Of a stretch of DNA of 64,000 nucleotides, positions 1-10,450 are shown one piece after another; the first letter of the stretch is position 1, and every line of letters starts with the position of its first letter. The notes under the pieces were generated by a model. The model did not search any database. It was given only the letters and a program-made list of their open reading frames with translations, and was not told where the DNA came from. The position numbers and the translations under genes were made by a program. This DNA comes from Paramacrobiotus metropolitanus. Taxonomy: Eukaryota; Tardigrada; Eutardigrada; Parachela; Macrobiotidae. Location of the stretch: assembly GCF_019649055.1 (NCBI RefSeq), contig NW_026570222.1, positions 2,232,001 to 2,296,000 of the forward strand, given 5' to 3'.

Positions 1-22
1 GGGTTTCTGAAAGTGTTTATGC

Positions 23-997
23 TTATACGCGAACAGTCACGTATTGACACTTACTTACGAAATGATAATCTTGAATGCCGTTGACGGCCCAAGTCATCTC
101 GATAACCGCCGGCCATTGAGCAATTTTTTGTCCATCCCGCGTTAGACGGTGCAGGGTATTGCCGCCTTTATTCCCCAGACACCGCAGCGGTAAAGTTACA
201 TTGTGCAGGAACACGTTGTTCTTCAGCGCTGCAATAAGCATCAGTAAATCAACTAGATCTTCAGATTGTTCAAATCTGCGAACACCTGACGCAAAACGAC
301 TACGCGCGATTAACAGGACAAGATTACAAAAATAATTCAGACAATCGACATCCGTATGCAATTATTATCACTTACCAGCTGCTAAACACTGCTGCAGGCA
401 AATAAGCCGTTTGGGTTCAAGAATCCAAAATCTAACTACAGCATAGGGGACACAGTGTCGATCAAGAAACCGGGACAACGTCGTGCCGGTTTCATCCATA
501 GCGACAGAGTCGTACTTTTTCAGTGCACGTAAAGGGCCATTGCACTCGAGCCGCCTGATTTTGGATAGCCAATCTTCGTATTCCGGAAGTGAAACTAGAT
601 CGTGGAACATTGTGGCTAACTGACCAATAGTCACTGATTTGTCCACGAGATTCCTCAGGGTTTGCCGTGCTTTTTCGCGCCCATGTTCAGTCTGGACTTG
701 TCGCACCGCAACCGCGATCCGCAGAAAGTCGGGCTACCATGTGCTATACAGCCGGGAATTCGGCAATGATGGATTGCCGCTGGCGGTCTCGATCGCGTTG
801 TCAGCTTGCATTTTCTCTTCCTTGCCCTCCTTCTTGGACATGACCGCGCCATCTTTCTGGTGCTTTCTGGGAAGGTGTGGATTCTTAAGTGGCTCTTTCC
901 TTGCCGCCGGCATGCCATTTGTCTTCCAATGCCGAGGTTTAGGGTTAGCCTGATCACACGCGATAAGCCTATCTGCTACAACATCTTCTTCATCCAT
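23..997 (-). CDS. unrecognised multi-exon protein, 3' end beyond window edge
   Basis: I do not recognise this gene. A plausible first exon begins at the ATG at 997 (MDEEDVVADRLIACDQ) and is rich in Lys, Glu and Pro. The reading frame reaches a TAG at 736-734, but a donor (GTAGCC) just before it and an acceptor after CCTGAG near 657 restore an open frame (NLVDKSVTIGQLATMFHDL). That exon ends at a canonical GTAAGT near 370. A phase-1 acceptor near 312 then continues as VRRFEQSEDLVDLLMLIAAL to a further GTAAGT donor near 50, so the gene should run off the left edge. The middle is helical and Leu-rich with no signal peptide or membrane segment, suggesting a soluble, possibly nuclear, helical-repeat protein. 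It is probably divergent from the next gene, sharing the 1.0-1.6 kb spacer. Confidence 0.45.
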
Positions 998-1639
998 AAA
1001 TATTGTGAGTTTTCTGAAAACCTCATACTTACAATTTACAAAACATTTTAAATTTTTAAGCGAAATAGGTCTTTGAAACATGCAGCGGAAATAGAGTTCT
1101 TCACTAGACACTGCAAACAGCACGCCAGCTTGACAGAGTGTGTATGCTAGCCGTGATGATGAAAGCAAGGCACACACCCTGGCATGACACTGTTCCCGGG
1201 TGGCAAGTCTTCTTTCATTCCGGCTTTAATTTTCATGTTTCATCGTGCTGACCGGTAAACGTTTGATACAGCATATGGTAGAATTAGTCCAACTGGCATT
1301 GGCAGGATTTGTTTGATTTAAGTAATTTTGTCTTTTGTTAAAGGTTTTCTCAAGTTGGAATGCATTGTTCCCGTGTTTCGTTATGCATTGTTTCCGTTTT
1401 CGTTGTGTGTTTCGTTTCGTAGTTATAGAACCTTTTTTATGCTAAAAACAATTTAAAACGTTCAGTTTGCTTTTGTTCACCAAACCAGCAAACCACAAGA
1501 CATCCTAAAATGTTGAGAGTTGCTGAGATTGACGTGGGTAATATTTGCATTTGTGAACGGTTCGCCTTCAGCTTGTCTTGGTCTTTCCATATACTATCGC
1601 TAGATAAATCAATGGATTTTGGTAATGGCTCGGAAGAAT

Positions 1640-3045
1640 AGCATCCACCACCGCTTCCATCCACTGTACCAGAGCAAGCCGTTTCCCCAGCTCCGCCGAC
1701 TAAAGCGACTGACGTTACTCAACGACTGAAGCGAATAATCCAGCAAAGTATGCCCGATGACCATCACAACGTCAAGATGCGGGAAGAAATTCAAGGCTTG
1801 GAAATAGGTGAGTTGCAGTATTTGAAAGTCAGGTCGGCTCTCCGTATGGCTGTATTGCTGTTGTGCGACAATGCGTGCTAATTGTTTTGTCTAGGCATAG
1901 TGGAAATTGATTGGCGACGTTCTGTTCGACCGGAAATCACCGTCGAATGTTTTCAACCACTGGATGACGACTGGAGTGATGATACAAGCGTCGGCCTGAC
2001 GGGCTTCAAATCCTTTAGGGGTCACAATCCGAGCCGATTCATCGCTATGGTGGCGCCTGGTTTTCATAACGTGTTCGAGGTTTATGATGTGTCAAAATTG
2101 GTGCAGGAAGCCGATATTCTCGACCCACCGCAGCGTACGCTGACAGGCCGCGGAATTCTGGAAGCGGTCCGGCGAAAGCCAGAAAGTGAGGCATTCTCTA
2201 AACAGTTGCCGCACGAGGTGCGAAACAGCAGCAGGTTGTATCATTGTACTGGTTTTGCTGGTTTGTATTTCCGTCAGTTATTACTCATGCAGAGGTACTT
2301 ATAACAGTGCATACAGTACATAGGAATGCGGTTTGAGAAATCTGTCTATTGTTCCAGTATTTACAGATTTTCTTTTATCGGACAATGACAAGCGGACAAA
2401 TGACATTCTTCATGGCTTATCAAGCAGACATTCAGAATAATAGCAAGCAGCGGGATCGGGATCTGTTCATCAGCCATGGTCGCGCTGTTGCTAATCGCAT
2501 CCTGGCCGAAGCTTGCTTACCTTTCCAACCTCATGCAAACCAGGAACTGGGGCAGCGTTACCCAATGAGATAGCGTCACTGCGGACAGCTACCTGTATCC
2601 ATGAATCCTCAGCGCAGTCGATAGTTGATTGCCACGATCAGAGCGTCCTTTCTGAATGGCAAACGAATGATAAGGATGCTATCGGTCTGCTCAAATATTA
2701 TAGTCTATCAGTAATGTCAGCGCTTGCTTAGTAGTTGTGATAAACTCCATTCTATTTCTTAAAGGTACATTCAAGGTCTAACGAATGGGTTATGTGCCTG
2801 CGACTGATGCAGTGCCCACAATCAGTGTGGAACCAGTTGATGCAGTTGTTGCGGGCACTCGCTGCGGGGGATCTGGCCAACGCAGATAATGAGAATAAAC
2901 ATTACCGAATTACTTGCTGGGCCTGTAAAAGGACTGTTCCCAAGCCAGGGGAAACGTGGCAAGAACGCGCTGCCTTATGGCAACGTGCCATTGAAGCGAT
3001 AGATTTTTACATTCTGCCGGAAATTCAAGTACTATCCGCTGTACA
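1640..3045 (+). CDS. unrecognised multi-exon protein
   Basis: I do not recognise this gene. Successive open segments can be joined in phase. About 1640-1806 encodes a Pro/Gln-rich stretch ending near MREEIQGLEI. About 1895-2216 encodes EIDWRRSVRPEITVE through LTGRGILEAVRRKPES and ends phase 0 at GAG/GTGCGA. About 2359-2560 encodes MTSGQMTFFMAYQADIQ and VANRILAEACLPFQP. About 2780-3030 encodes NEWVMCLRLMQCPQSVWNQL and a CWACKRTVPKPGETW segment with a Cys pair. The 5' start was not located. The last two exon boundaries are less certain than the first two. The composition is that of a soluble, helical, possibly DNA-metabolism protein, but no family motif is visible, so no function is assigned. 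Confidence 0.4.
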
Positions 3046-3237
3046 ATTATTATGCAGATTTCTAAATTTTCATCATTTAAGTTCGTGTAATTTGGCTTAC
3101 ATTTTAATTTGTTTTACATTTTAAAATGGTTTTCGTTTGTGCATATCTTTGGAGTGTTGACCTAAAATGCAACTCATTCATTATTTGTAGTTTTTGATTT
3201 TTATGTTTCTTTCTGAATAATAAATGATAAATTTTCG

Positions 3238-3487
3238 AAGGAGGAAGCGCCAAAAACGGTCATCACTGGAACAGGAAAGCCTGAAAAATCCGAAGGCGGA
3301 ATCCCTGAGTTCATTCGCACAGACAATGAGCAGCACTTGCCTACTTCTCCGTCTGGTGATGCGAGACACGGTGCACAACCGCATGGAAAATGCGGATCGG
3401 ACTCTGCAGTCACTGCTGGTTTTGCATCCTCCGGGAAAACCGCACCGGTAAATTGCAGTCAGACATGCTTGTTCCCCGGTGAATGAC
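3238..3487 (+). CDS. possible terminal exon, hydrophilic, of unknown gene
   Basis: After an acceptor-like AG near 3238 an open frame begins EEAPKTVITGTGKPEKSE and ends at a TGA at 3484-3486. It is Gly/Ser/Thr-rich with no hydrophobic core. It may be the last exon of the gene ending near 3.0 kb or an independent fragment. Support is only the open frame and splice-like start; the two other frames are also open for part of this stretch. Confidence 0.2.
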
Positions 3488-3910
3488 ATTTATGTGGCAA
3501 AGCATCCGTCGTTCATGTCGTTTATGGGCCTGGAATACTAGACCAGATGCGCACAGGCGCTTCGGGGACTTACTTACAAGGAATCTCAGCGTGCACTTAC
3601 ATACAAAGTAGGCAAAACCGCGCCCTTTTGCACGGCTTGTGTGTAAGTCTATCTGTGTTAAGCCGGACTGCATGCGCAAACGGCTGCACATACTTACATG
3701 CAAGAGCACGTGTTCAACTCAAAGTGACAACGTAAATACTAAATAGTTCCCCGTGGTTCAGAATTTGAAACATTTCATCTCTGCTGTTTTGAATTGTCAG
3801 CTTATGACATTAGACTAGCTCAGTGACTAATTTGTCGCCTGGAACTCAATAAAGATAAGTTGCCCTAACGTAAATATGGTTGAAAAACATAAACTGCTCC
3901 TCGACCCTTA

Positions 3911-4977
3911 ATGCTGAGCCGCGCTTCCAGCATGGCCGATCTGTCTCGCTCATCCAGCTTTAGCGTGTTAGCGCCAGAGGAGGGAGTTCAGCAAGAACTG
4001 CTGGAAGGACTGAAGAAAATCGAGACAGGTAAATACACCTTCTGTTGTTTTGGTATATTTATTCAGTACTTGTGTAAAGTGAAACAAATAAATTTGCAGC
4101 GCTTGGCCATGTTCTGGCTATCCAGAAGATCGCTGGGAATCCAGCTGAAACTGCCGTCAAATCAGTAAACGGTGAGTCTGCTACTAAGTACTGTACTGCA
4201 GCACTGGCTACAAATGAGAAAGTTTTTTGTAGATGGGCTGCATATTTCCGCGAATATTTTTGCTGGCAACCCAGCTGGAAATGCTGGCTATCCAGCAGGC
4301 CGCAACGGCGGAGAAGAGCTGAACGGTGAGAGCACTTCTAACACAATGGCAAAATAGTTTTGGCGAATTGTGTACCTTCTAGAACCTGACGAAAGCGCCC
4401 ACGCACCCGAAAGAGCTGGCAACACAGCTGGTGCTGGCTACCCAGCAGGAACGCTCAATTCGCTGAACAGAGTAAGAAAACAATTAACCACATATTAAAA
4501 ATGATACTCATCGAATCTGCTTACTATTATTAGACAACAACATGCAGCGCGATGGGTTGCCAGCCGTAAACGATGAAAATACGCCGCGCTTCGGACGGTT
4601 GCGTCGGCGTCCTACTCGTCGGGATGGTGATCGCTCGCGCGGCTTCAGGAGTTCCTTCACATGAAAATGCCGAGCAGCGTCGTATCCGCGAAGCCCGCGC
4701 TGTCGAAGACGACGCTTGCCGTCGTGGTCGTGACGAAGAGCGCGCTGCTCGTGATCTCCGCCGCCGTCAGGAAGATATCAACTTGCAGCTGACTCGTGCT
4801 GCTGAAGACGCTGCCATGGATGCCCGCTGGCAACGCGAGGACAATCGGGTAGAAACGGAGCGTGCCCGCGAAGATCTGCGGAAAGCCGAAGAATGGGACG
4901 AAGCCGTGCGCACTATGCGTAACCAAAGTAGCATCCGCAGGGTAGCCTGCGCCGTCGGGTAGCCGACTGTGGGTTTT
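3911..4977 (+). CDS. Arg/Glu-rich protein with repeated AGNPAG-type peptide
   Basis: Not a recognised family. The start ATG at 3911 begins MLSRASSMADLSRSSSF. Phase-1 introns (donors near 4029, 4170, 4326) link short exons that each carry a variant of the same block around CTGGCTAYCCAG (4114, 4284, 4434). They translate as AGNPAET, AGNPAGNAGYPAG and AGNTAGAGYPAG. This looks like tandem exon duplication. The last exon from about 4535 is Arg-rich (RFGRLRRRPTRRDGDR) and then, in a neighbouring frame, a long Arg/Glu/Asp alpha-helical stretch (EERAARDLRRRQEDINLQL) to the stop at 4960-4962. The frame change near 4655 means either an unseen junction, an indel, or two products. The charged tail resembles that of the accessory-type gene at 6.6 kb, so this may also be transposon-derived. 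Confidence 0.4.
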
Positions 4978-4979
4978 GA

Positions 4980-5330
4980 TATTCTGAGGTTGTCATGATG
5001 TCGACAGAAACATCGGAATTTTCTGTTGTAACCAACATGTGTCTCATTCGTTTATCTCTTTTGTTTTGATCTACTTGTCCGTCGCGTTTTTTTTTACAGA
5101 ATTAAAGTAATAGCTTTTTTAAAATTGTTTTGTTACAACAAGATAAATTCGTTTTGATAGCATTTACCAAATCACAAGAAACTATTTACGGCAGAACGAA
5201 CGTAACTGCCACCCTACTTAATATCAAAGAGCGCAAATTTATTCACGTCTATTGAAATTATCACATTTTTTCAGCAGAAACCGAACTAAAACAGAAGTTT
5301 TGTTGATTTTGTCTCGAACGGGTAGCCGTC
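4980..5330. other. AT-rich spacer before transposase
   Basis: No open frame of note. It is AT-rich sequence with runs of T and no coding signal. It ends at a GGGTAGCC motif (5320-5327) that belongs to the palindrome cluster described separately. A terminal inverted repeat of the Harbinger element could lie here, but I could not pair it with a right end. Confidence 0.4.
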
Positions 5331-5333
5331 AGG

Positions 5334-6517
5334 ATGTTTCCCTGGGTAGCCAGGAGGCAGTTTCGTAGCAGCAAAGTTGTTATAAAAAAGCGGAAGAAAT
5401 TTAAGAAGAGCGCGGTGCGTTCTATGGTTTATGCTTCCGCTCTTTATTTTGCGGATGAATTGGATCGGGAGCTTGAGAAATTTTATGTACGGCATGAACT
5501 AGACTTGAAAACTATGCCGCGCGATCGTCTGCGCCACTTTTCCGAATAAAATCCTACGAAGATTTTCAACGCCTGTCTCAGTGTCTTCAAATTCCGGACA
5601 CAATAAGCTGTGATAACCGGTGCCAAGTATCTGGAGAATTTGCACTTGCTGTGGTTCTGCGTCGCCTTGCTTACCCAAATCGCTGGCGTGACTGCGCCGA
5701 TTTACTTGGAAGAGAAGCAACTCAGTTATCGAGGATATTTAATGCAACCATAAATTTTCTTTATGATAAACACGGCCATTTGTTGCGATCTCTTGGACAA
5801 CCTTGGCTGGGCGCTGATAACATCGCGGCATATGCAGCAGCTGTTCATCGGGCGTCGGGCGGAAGATACGGTAACCATTTTCTATAAATGGTAAGCAGGG
5901 ATGCCTGCTCATCTGGCTAGCCAGATTTTGTGTTATTATTTAGATAACTGTTGGGCATTTGTGGACGGAACTGCACGTGCGATTTGTCGCCCAGGAAGAC
6001 TGCAGAGAGTATTATTCTGGACATTACCGCGGACATGATATCAAATTTCAGAGCTTAGTTGCTCCGGATGGCTTAATTGTAAATATGTATGGCCCTTGCG
6101 AAGGACGGCGGCACGATATGTACATGCTCGGTGCATCAAAATTACGACACCGATTACGTTTGCGGAATCTTATTTGGGGAAAAGATTACTGTATTTTTTG
6201 GGGACAAAGGGTACAGTATAAGTGCTGAGGTCCAGAGCCCATACAAAGGCGGCAATATAAGCGAAGCGGAGATTGCCTTCAACCTCGTCATGTCAAAATG
6301 CCGATTGATCGTGGAATTAGGTTTTCAGCGTATATGCACGCAGTTTGCATTTGGAAATTACCGCGAAAATCAGAAACTGTTTTGGCAGCAATCTGCAAAA
6401 GCATATTTGGTCTCAGCAGTTCTAGCAAACTGCTTGACTTGCATGTACGGCTTTGAACTTGTTTTTCAAAAGTTTGGCCTTCAGCCGCCGTCTTTAGAAA
6501 CATACTTGCGCTTTTAA
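5334..6517 (+). pseudogene. PIF/Harbinger-type DDE transposase, frame-broken
   Basis: This encodes the DDE_4-type nuclease of PIF/Harbinger transposons, related to host HARBI1, which would cut and paste its own element in the nucleus. The N-terminal part reads as the family's helical region (RRLAYPNRWRDCADLLGR, LYDKHGHLLRSLGQPWLG). A short intron (about 5873-5945) is followed by the first Asp in FVDGTARAICRPG, then APDGLIVNMYGPCEGRRHDM (second Asp), then FGDKGYSISAEVQSPYKGG and the C-terminal segment ending LETYLRF. The frame breaks at three low-complexity points: T4 at 5538-5541 (one base short), a GA run at 6004-6009 (two short) and T6 at 6194-6199 (one extra). Each correction is small and restores family similarity, so this is either a young pseudogene or a copy with assembly indels. 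Confidence 0.85.
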
Positions 6518-6602
6518 ATTTAATAAAAGGTGTAGGCTTCCCTACAACAACTGGGTAGCCAGTATCAAATCGTAAATGCAGGTAAAAGCACTGCAAAAAT
6601 AA

Positions 6603-8275
6603 TTAATTTTTGCTGACAAACTTCTCCATCATATCTAACATTCTTTCCTGCTGTTTGTTGCGGCCCTCAATTTCAAGCTTCTGTAGTTGAAACTGTTGAT
6701 CTCGACTTTCTTTGCGTTCGAGTCTGTCTTCTTCTTCTTTCTTGATGCGCTCCAGGCGGTCTTTTTCCTTGATTTCCGCCTCTTGTTGCGCCAACTTCCA
6801 TTGAAGAGCGCGGTCTTCTTGTCGCGATTCCCGTTCGGCTTCCCTGTCCTTTGTACGCTCTTCGCGCTCAAACCGGCGCTCTTCGGAGTCACCATGTTCC
6901 ATCCGAGCCACAGTTTTATTCAAGCTTGTAAATGTCTGTACGATTTGTTGACGACTGGTTACTATTCGCTCTTGACGCAATTTTTCTGACAATTTCTTTT
7001 GATGAGTCTTTCTTGCTGCTGCAGCTTCGTCTGGCAGACAGTTTTTTTCGCAACGAAGTTGCTGTTTGCGACTTTCTTAGTGACATCACTACCAGCAGCA
7101 GAGGGCTCGTCCTCACTTGCAGGGATGCAGGTTCAATACGCTTGACCGTTCTCCGGGTAGCCGTGCGTCATGGGTTGCCGGTGTTTGCTTTTCGGGAAAT
7201 TGTGCCTGTCCATCTACTGCAACAACTGTTTCTCCTCTGGTTCCGCTATGGGGTACCCCATTCTTGCGGCTAGCCGTAAAACCGCAACCGTACCATCTTC
7301 GTTGAAATCTGCTAACTCGTCAACTGCAAAATATTTAGGTAATAAATTTTTTTAAGATCTTTCAAACAAGAACCAATATGTCAGGAGATAATTAATTTAC
7401 TTTCTGCGTACAAAATCCAAAAACGAATTCACATTTCTTAGCGAGAAGATAAATTTGAACTTACTTTTACCGTCAAAGCGAAGATTCCCGGCCAAATCAT
7501 CGGGATGATCCGTCAATCCCATATCAAACTCCAAATCTTCTCGAGCTTGGTCTTCGTCCGCAGCGTCCCAGGACTCTTTGGTTGTTCCACTTTTCATACC
7601 CAATTGAGTAGCGCGGATTCGCGCCTGTAGGCCGGCTTCCCTGGCTGCTTTCGGGATCCCGAGTAGACAATGGCACACATTCAGAATACTCTTTTATCTG
7701 CTCCATCAGTTTGTCCCATTCTTCCCATTCCTCCTCAGTGCCGGTGATTCGCACATGACGTTCGTTAAATTTTGTTGAATTCCGACGAACCAAAGCTTTC
7801 AGGCTCTGAATCTCTTTGAAAAGAACGGGACTTGCATCCACCAGTAAGTCCCCCGCGTCGTTTCTTATCCGCTCGCGACTGAGCAGCACAACCTCGCACC
7901 AAGCGTCGTGGCTGTCCTTCACGCTATGGCTGTAGGGATTAACCTCCACAACGTTTCGCAGCTTCTTGAGCGTATCTTCGTTGGGTGGCTGTGGCCTGCG
8001 GGATGGCCTGTCTTTACTCTGGTCGTCATCAGCATTAGGCCGTTTCTTCCCTTTAGGCTTCCGATACGCATTGTTTACAGCGTACTGCTTAGCCACTGTG
8101 GAACGGATGGCCGCTTGTAAACTACTGGTAGTTTCGTTAGCTTCAGTATCAGCTGGCTTGCCAGCGGAAAGCAGGAACCCTGCGCAGGTAAACCGTTGGT
8201 GCTGATGGGATTAACACGGAAGGCACTAAGCTACTGCTCGTGCCTGCAGCTTCGATCTGAACCTGTCCGCTCATG
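6603..8275 (-). CDS. charged coiled-coil protein, putative Harbinger accessory ORF
   Basis: This lies tail-to-tail with the transposase, 85 bp apart. Harbinger elements usually encode a second, DNA-binding (Myb/SANT-like) protein needed for transposition, and the position and layout here fit that role. Recognisable blocks are a basic segment (RKPKGKKRPNADDD) near 8.05 kb, a helical region ending EEEWEEWDKLMEQIKE near 7.7 kb, an acidic segment (DEDQAREDLEFDMGL) near 7.55 kb, and a C-terminal Arg/Glu-rich coiled coil (RRFEREERTKDREAERESR) ending LDMMEKFVSKN at 6603. A start at the ATG near 8275 (MSGQVQIEAAGTSSS) is possible but needs a frame change or extra junction near 8.2 kb. I see no clear tryptophan triad of a Myb repeat, so the DNA-binding claim is inference. 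Confidence 0.5.
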
Positions 8276-8724
8276 GCCGGTTACCACCAGCAGTTATCCC
8301 GATAAGAAAGACAAATTCAGGAGATCCTAATTTAAAGCCGAAACTCAACTTTTAGGATAGACTAACAAAACTTTTATTCAAAAAACCGAAAACAGTGGTT
8401 CAATTAAAACTTGAAGTATTGCAGCAGTACCACGTGGTTTGGAATTTTGCTATTGGCGGTGGGCAGCCTCGATCTAACTCAGAATGTTGACCCACCAATA
8501 AAAATCGCGGAAACACGAAGTTTGTAAGTACCTGGGCGTCGCTTAGACCCGTTACAAGGTACGCCCATGTTCGTAACGGTTTTCGTCGACGCCCACCGAC
8601 AGACATCGAGCAAAAAGCGACTTACATCGAAGCCCAGCCAATTGGGACTTGAAACGCCTATTTCTCGTTTCGATGTAAGTCGCAGATGCTCGATGTAAGT
8701 CCGCGTTTTGACTCTGCGCATCCT

Positions 8725-10060
8725 CTGGACTATTGGCGATGAAGATGGCGCAGCAATTGTGGCAAAGAATATTATTCCTGTGTCGAATAAGGATTCGGTG
8801 GAAACTGTCCAGCCGGCATTCGGGTCCCTTAAGCGCCCAGTTGAGGCGGCGGCTGAGGAAGACAGCGAGAAGTGTGAAAGCGCTAGAAAACGGCAGGCCA
8901 GCCTGCTTGATCCAGAATCAGCTGCACGTGGTATGGAGTGGAAAGACAATGAAATCTTGCGTAAGTGAGGATGAACGTGTTCGAAAATGTTTAAATATAA
9001 GCAACGCGGCCAATGGCATGCAGATGCAGAAGAGCTATATGAATAAAACGACAGCACCAAGACCAAGTGGTAAGTTAGATTTGCACCAAATAATCCAGTA
9101 TTTTGGTATTAATTTAAATATATAGAACGGTAAAAACATAATTTCTTGTCATAGACGCGCTTAGATCCATCCCCATTTGATGACCTACCTGCAGATTTAC
9201 GTCGTCGAAATTCCCTAGTGGCTACACGAACAAATGTGTGCATGTTTAAAACGGCCAAATCCCGGATCGTTGTCTTCATTGGGCAAAGCATCCCTGATCC
9301 AGTCGGCGGAAGAGTTGCGATTCAGCCGTTTGTCGAAGTGGAGCGCCCACGCGATGGTAGCATCCTTTTTCGGCTTATTCCGATCAGGCCTTTTCTCGTT
9401 TCACTGTGGAAACTGCAAATAGTTTCCTTAACTTCTCGACAAGAAGCGCATCCCGTGTTCCTTTTTCATCGTCACGGTTTTACAGATAGGCTTGTGGATG
9501 TTTTGTTCTGGCTGCAAATCGTGGAAGTTCGATGGGGACCAGGCCAGACCAAGCTACACGACAGTATTACCAATGAGGTGATACGCTCACTGGAACGGCT
9601 GGACGCGCAACCTCAACCACAGCCGCTGATTAAGGCAGCACCACGCCCATCAGTACCACCGCCGATCATCATATCGGTGCAGTCCAGTGTAGTTCAAAAC
9701 GTTGCGCCGGCAGTTAACCATTTCCCGTCGCCTGGGACCACCAGACCGCTACCACTGTGCCCACAAACTGTTATGGTTTCCCGGCACTCTTTGCCGCCAA
9801 TCTTCATTCGGCCCAGTACCGGGATTGTGCCCACAGGAGGACCAGCGACAGCCAATCAGTTTCGGTGACACGGTATTCTGCATTCCCTCTGACCCGACCG
9901 CTCAATCCGGTAGTGTCTACCGGATCAGGTAATCATCAGTCACCAGGAAACAACGGCGGCACCGGACAAAATACTAGCCTTTCCAATATTCGGCCAACCA
10001 TCAGCCGCCCACTGACCACTGAGTCCCGTTTATGGTCTTTTTACTACTGGACTCAATACG
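8725..10060 (+). CDS. unrecognised Pro/Thr-rich protein fragments
   Basis: Two open stretches look coding. The first (about 8725-8965) is hydrophilic and acidic with a KR-rich patch (SARKRQASLLDPESAARG) and ends at a GTAAGT donor near 8965. The second begins after an AG near 9153 (TRLDPSPFDDLPADLRRRN) and continues as TRTNVCMFKTAKSRIVVF to a Gln/Pro-rich tail (LDAQPQPQPLIKAAPRP) ending at 9866-9868. Another frame is open and Ser/Thr/Gly-rich to about 10180. No domain is recognised. Start, intervening exon and the functional 3' end are unresolved. Confidence 0.3.
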
Positions 10061-10097
10061 AATTCAAAACAAGTCAAACACCGGGTCAAATTATCGC

Positions 10098-10120
10098 CTT
10101 AACCATTAGGCCACGCGGCC
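10098..10120 (-). repeat. short copy of tRNA-like repeat end
   Basis: On the minus strand this reads GGCCGCGTGGCCTAATGG followed by TTAAG, matching the 5' part and A box of an arginine tRNA. The downstream 50 bases have neither an anticodon stem nor a good B box, so it is a tRNA-derived remnant rather than a gene. The same sequence ends the two longer repeat copies at 10340 and 19546. Confidence 0.55.
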
Positions 10121-10339
10121 AACAGACTTGTAGTTACAAAAAATTAAATAATATGGGGCTGCGAAGTAGTGCTATCTCATAATCGCATGTTGACTGTATG
10201 TCAATAGAAGTACTGCACATACTCTACAAGCGTGTGTCAAAATAATGGTATAATATAGATAAAAAATATATGTCTCCGTCAAATTTGTTTAATTTTCTCT
10301 GAAATAAATTTTAACCATTAGCAAAATGAATTTTAACCT

Positions 10340-10450
10340 TAACCATTAGGCCACGCGGCCATTGTATACGTTCAGAGACCACTCAATCGAAGCACTGCTA
10401 CAATGTGAACTGTAATCAGCTATTGAACTATGCTTATATTCATTTCCGGT
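10340..10450 (-). repeat. 111-bp dispersed repeat, copy 1 (tRNA-like end)
   Basis: Nearly collinear with 19546-19656 over 111 bp, with roughly nine of ten bases identical by eye. On the minus strand it runs from CCGGAAATG to a tRNA-Arg-like GGCCGCGTGGCCTAATGG. It contains the final ten codons, stop codon and start of the 3' untranslated region of the kinase/CH gene that ends at 10420. Probably a SINE-like or MITE-like element. Confidence 0.75.

Larger units (their letters stand above)
4114..8164. repeat. cluster of CTGGSTAGCCAG-like palindromes
   Basis: Near-identical 8-16 bp palindromes recur at 4114, 4284, 4434 (CTGGCTAYCCAG), 4940 and 4957 (GGGTAGCC), 5320, 5341 (CCTGGGTAGCCAGG), 5911 (ATCTGGCTAGCCAGAT, perfect), 6551 (CTGGGTAGCCAG), 7155, 7268 (GGCTAGCC) and 8153 (CTGGCTTGCCAG). 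They fall in exons, in the transposase intron and between the convergent genes. Subterminal binding sites for a transposition protein are one explanation. I noticed no comparable density elsewhere in the window. Confidence 0.6.

Noticed and set aside
734-736. In-frame TAG apparently breaking the first gene
   Set aside because: A donor just before it and an acceptor near 657 remove it and keep frame, so an intron explains it better than a nonsense mutation.
10060-10120. Functional arginine tRNA gene on the minus strand
   Set aside because: Only the 5' part matches; there is no anticodon stem or proper B box.
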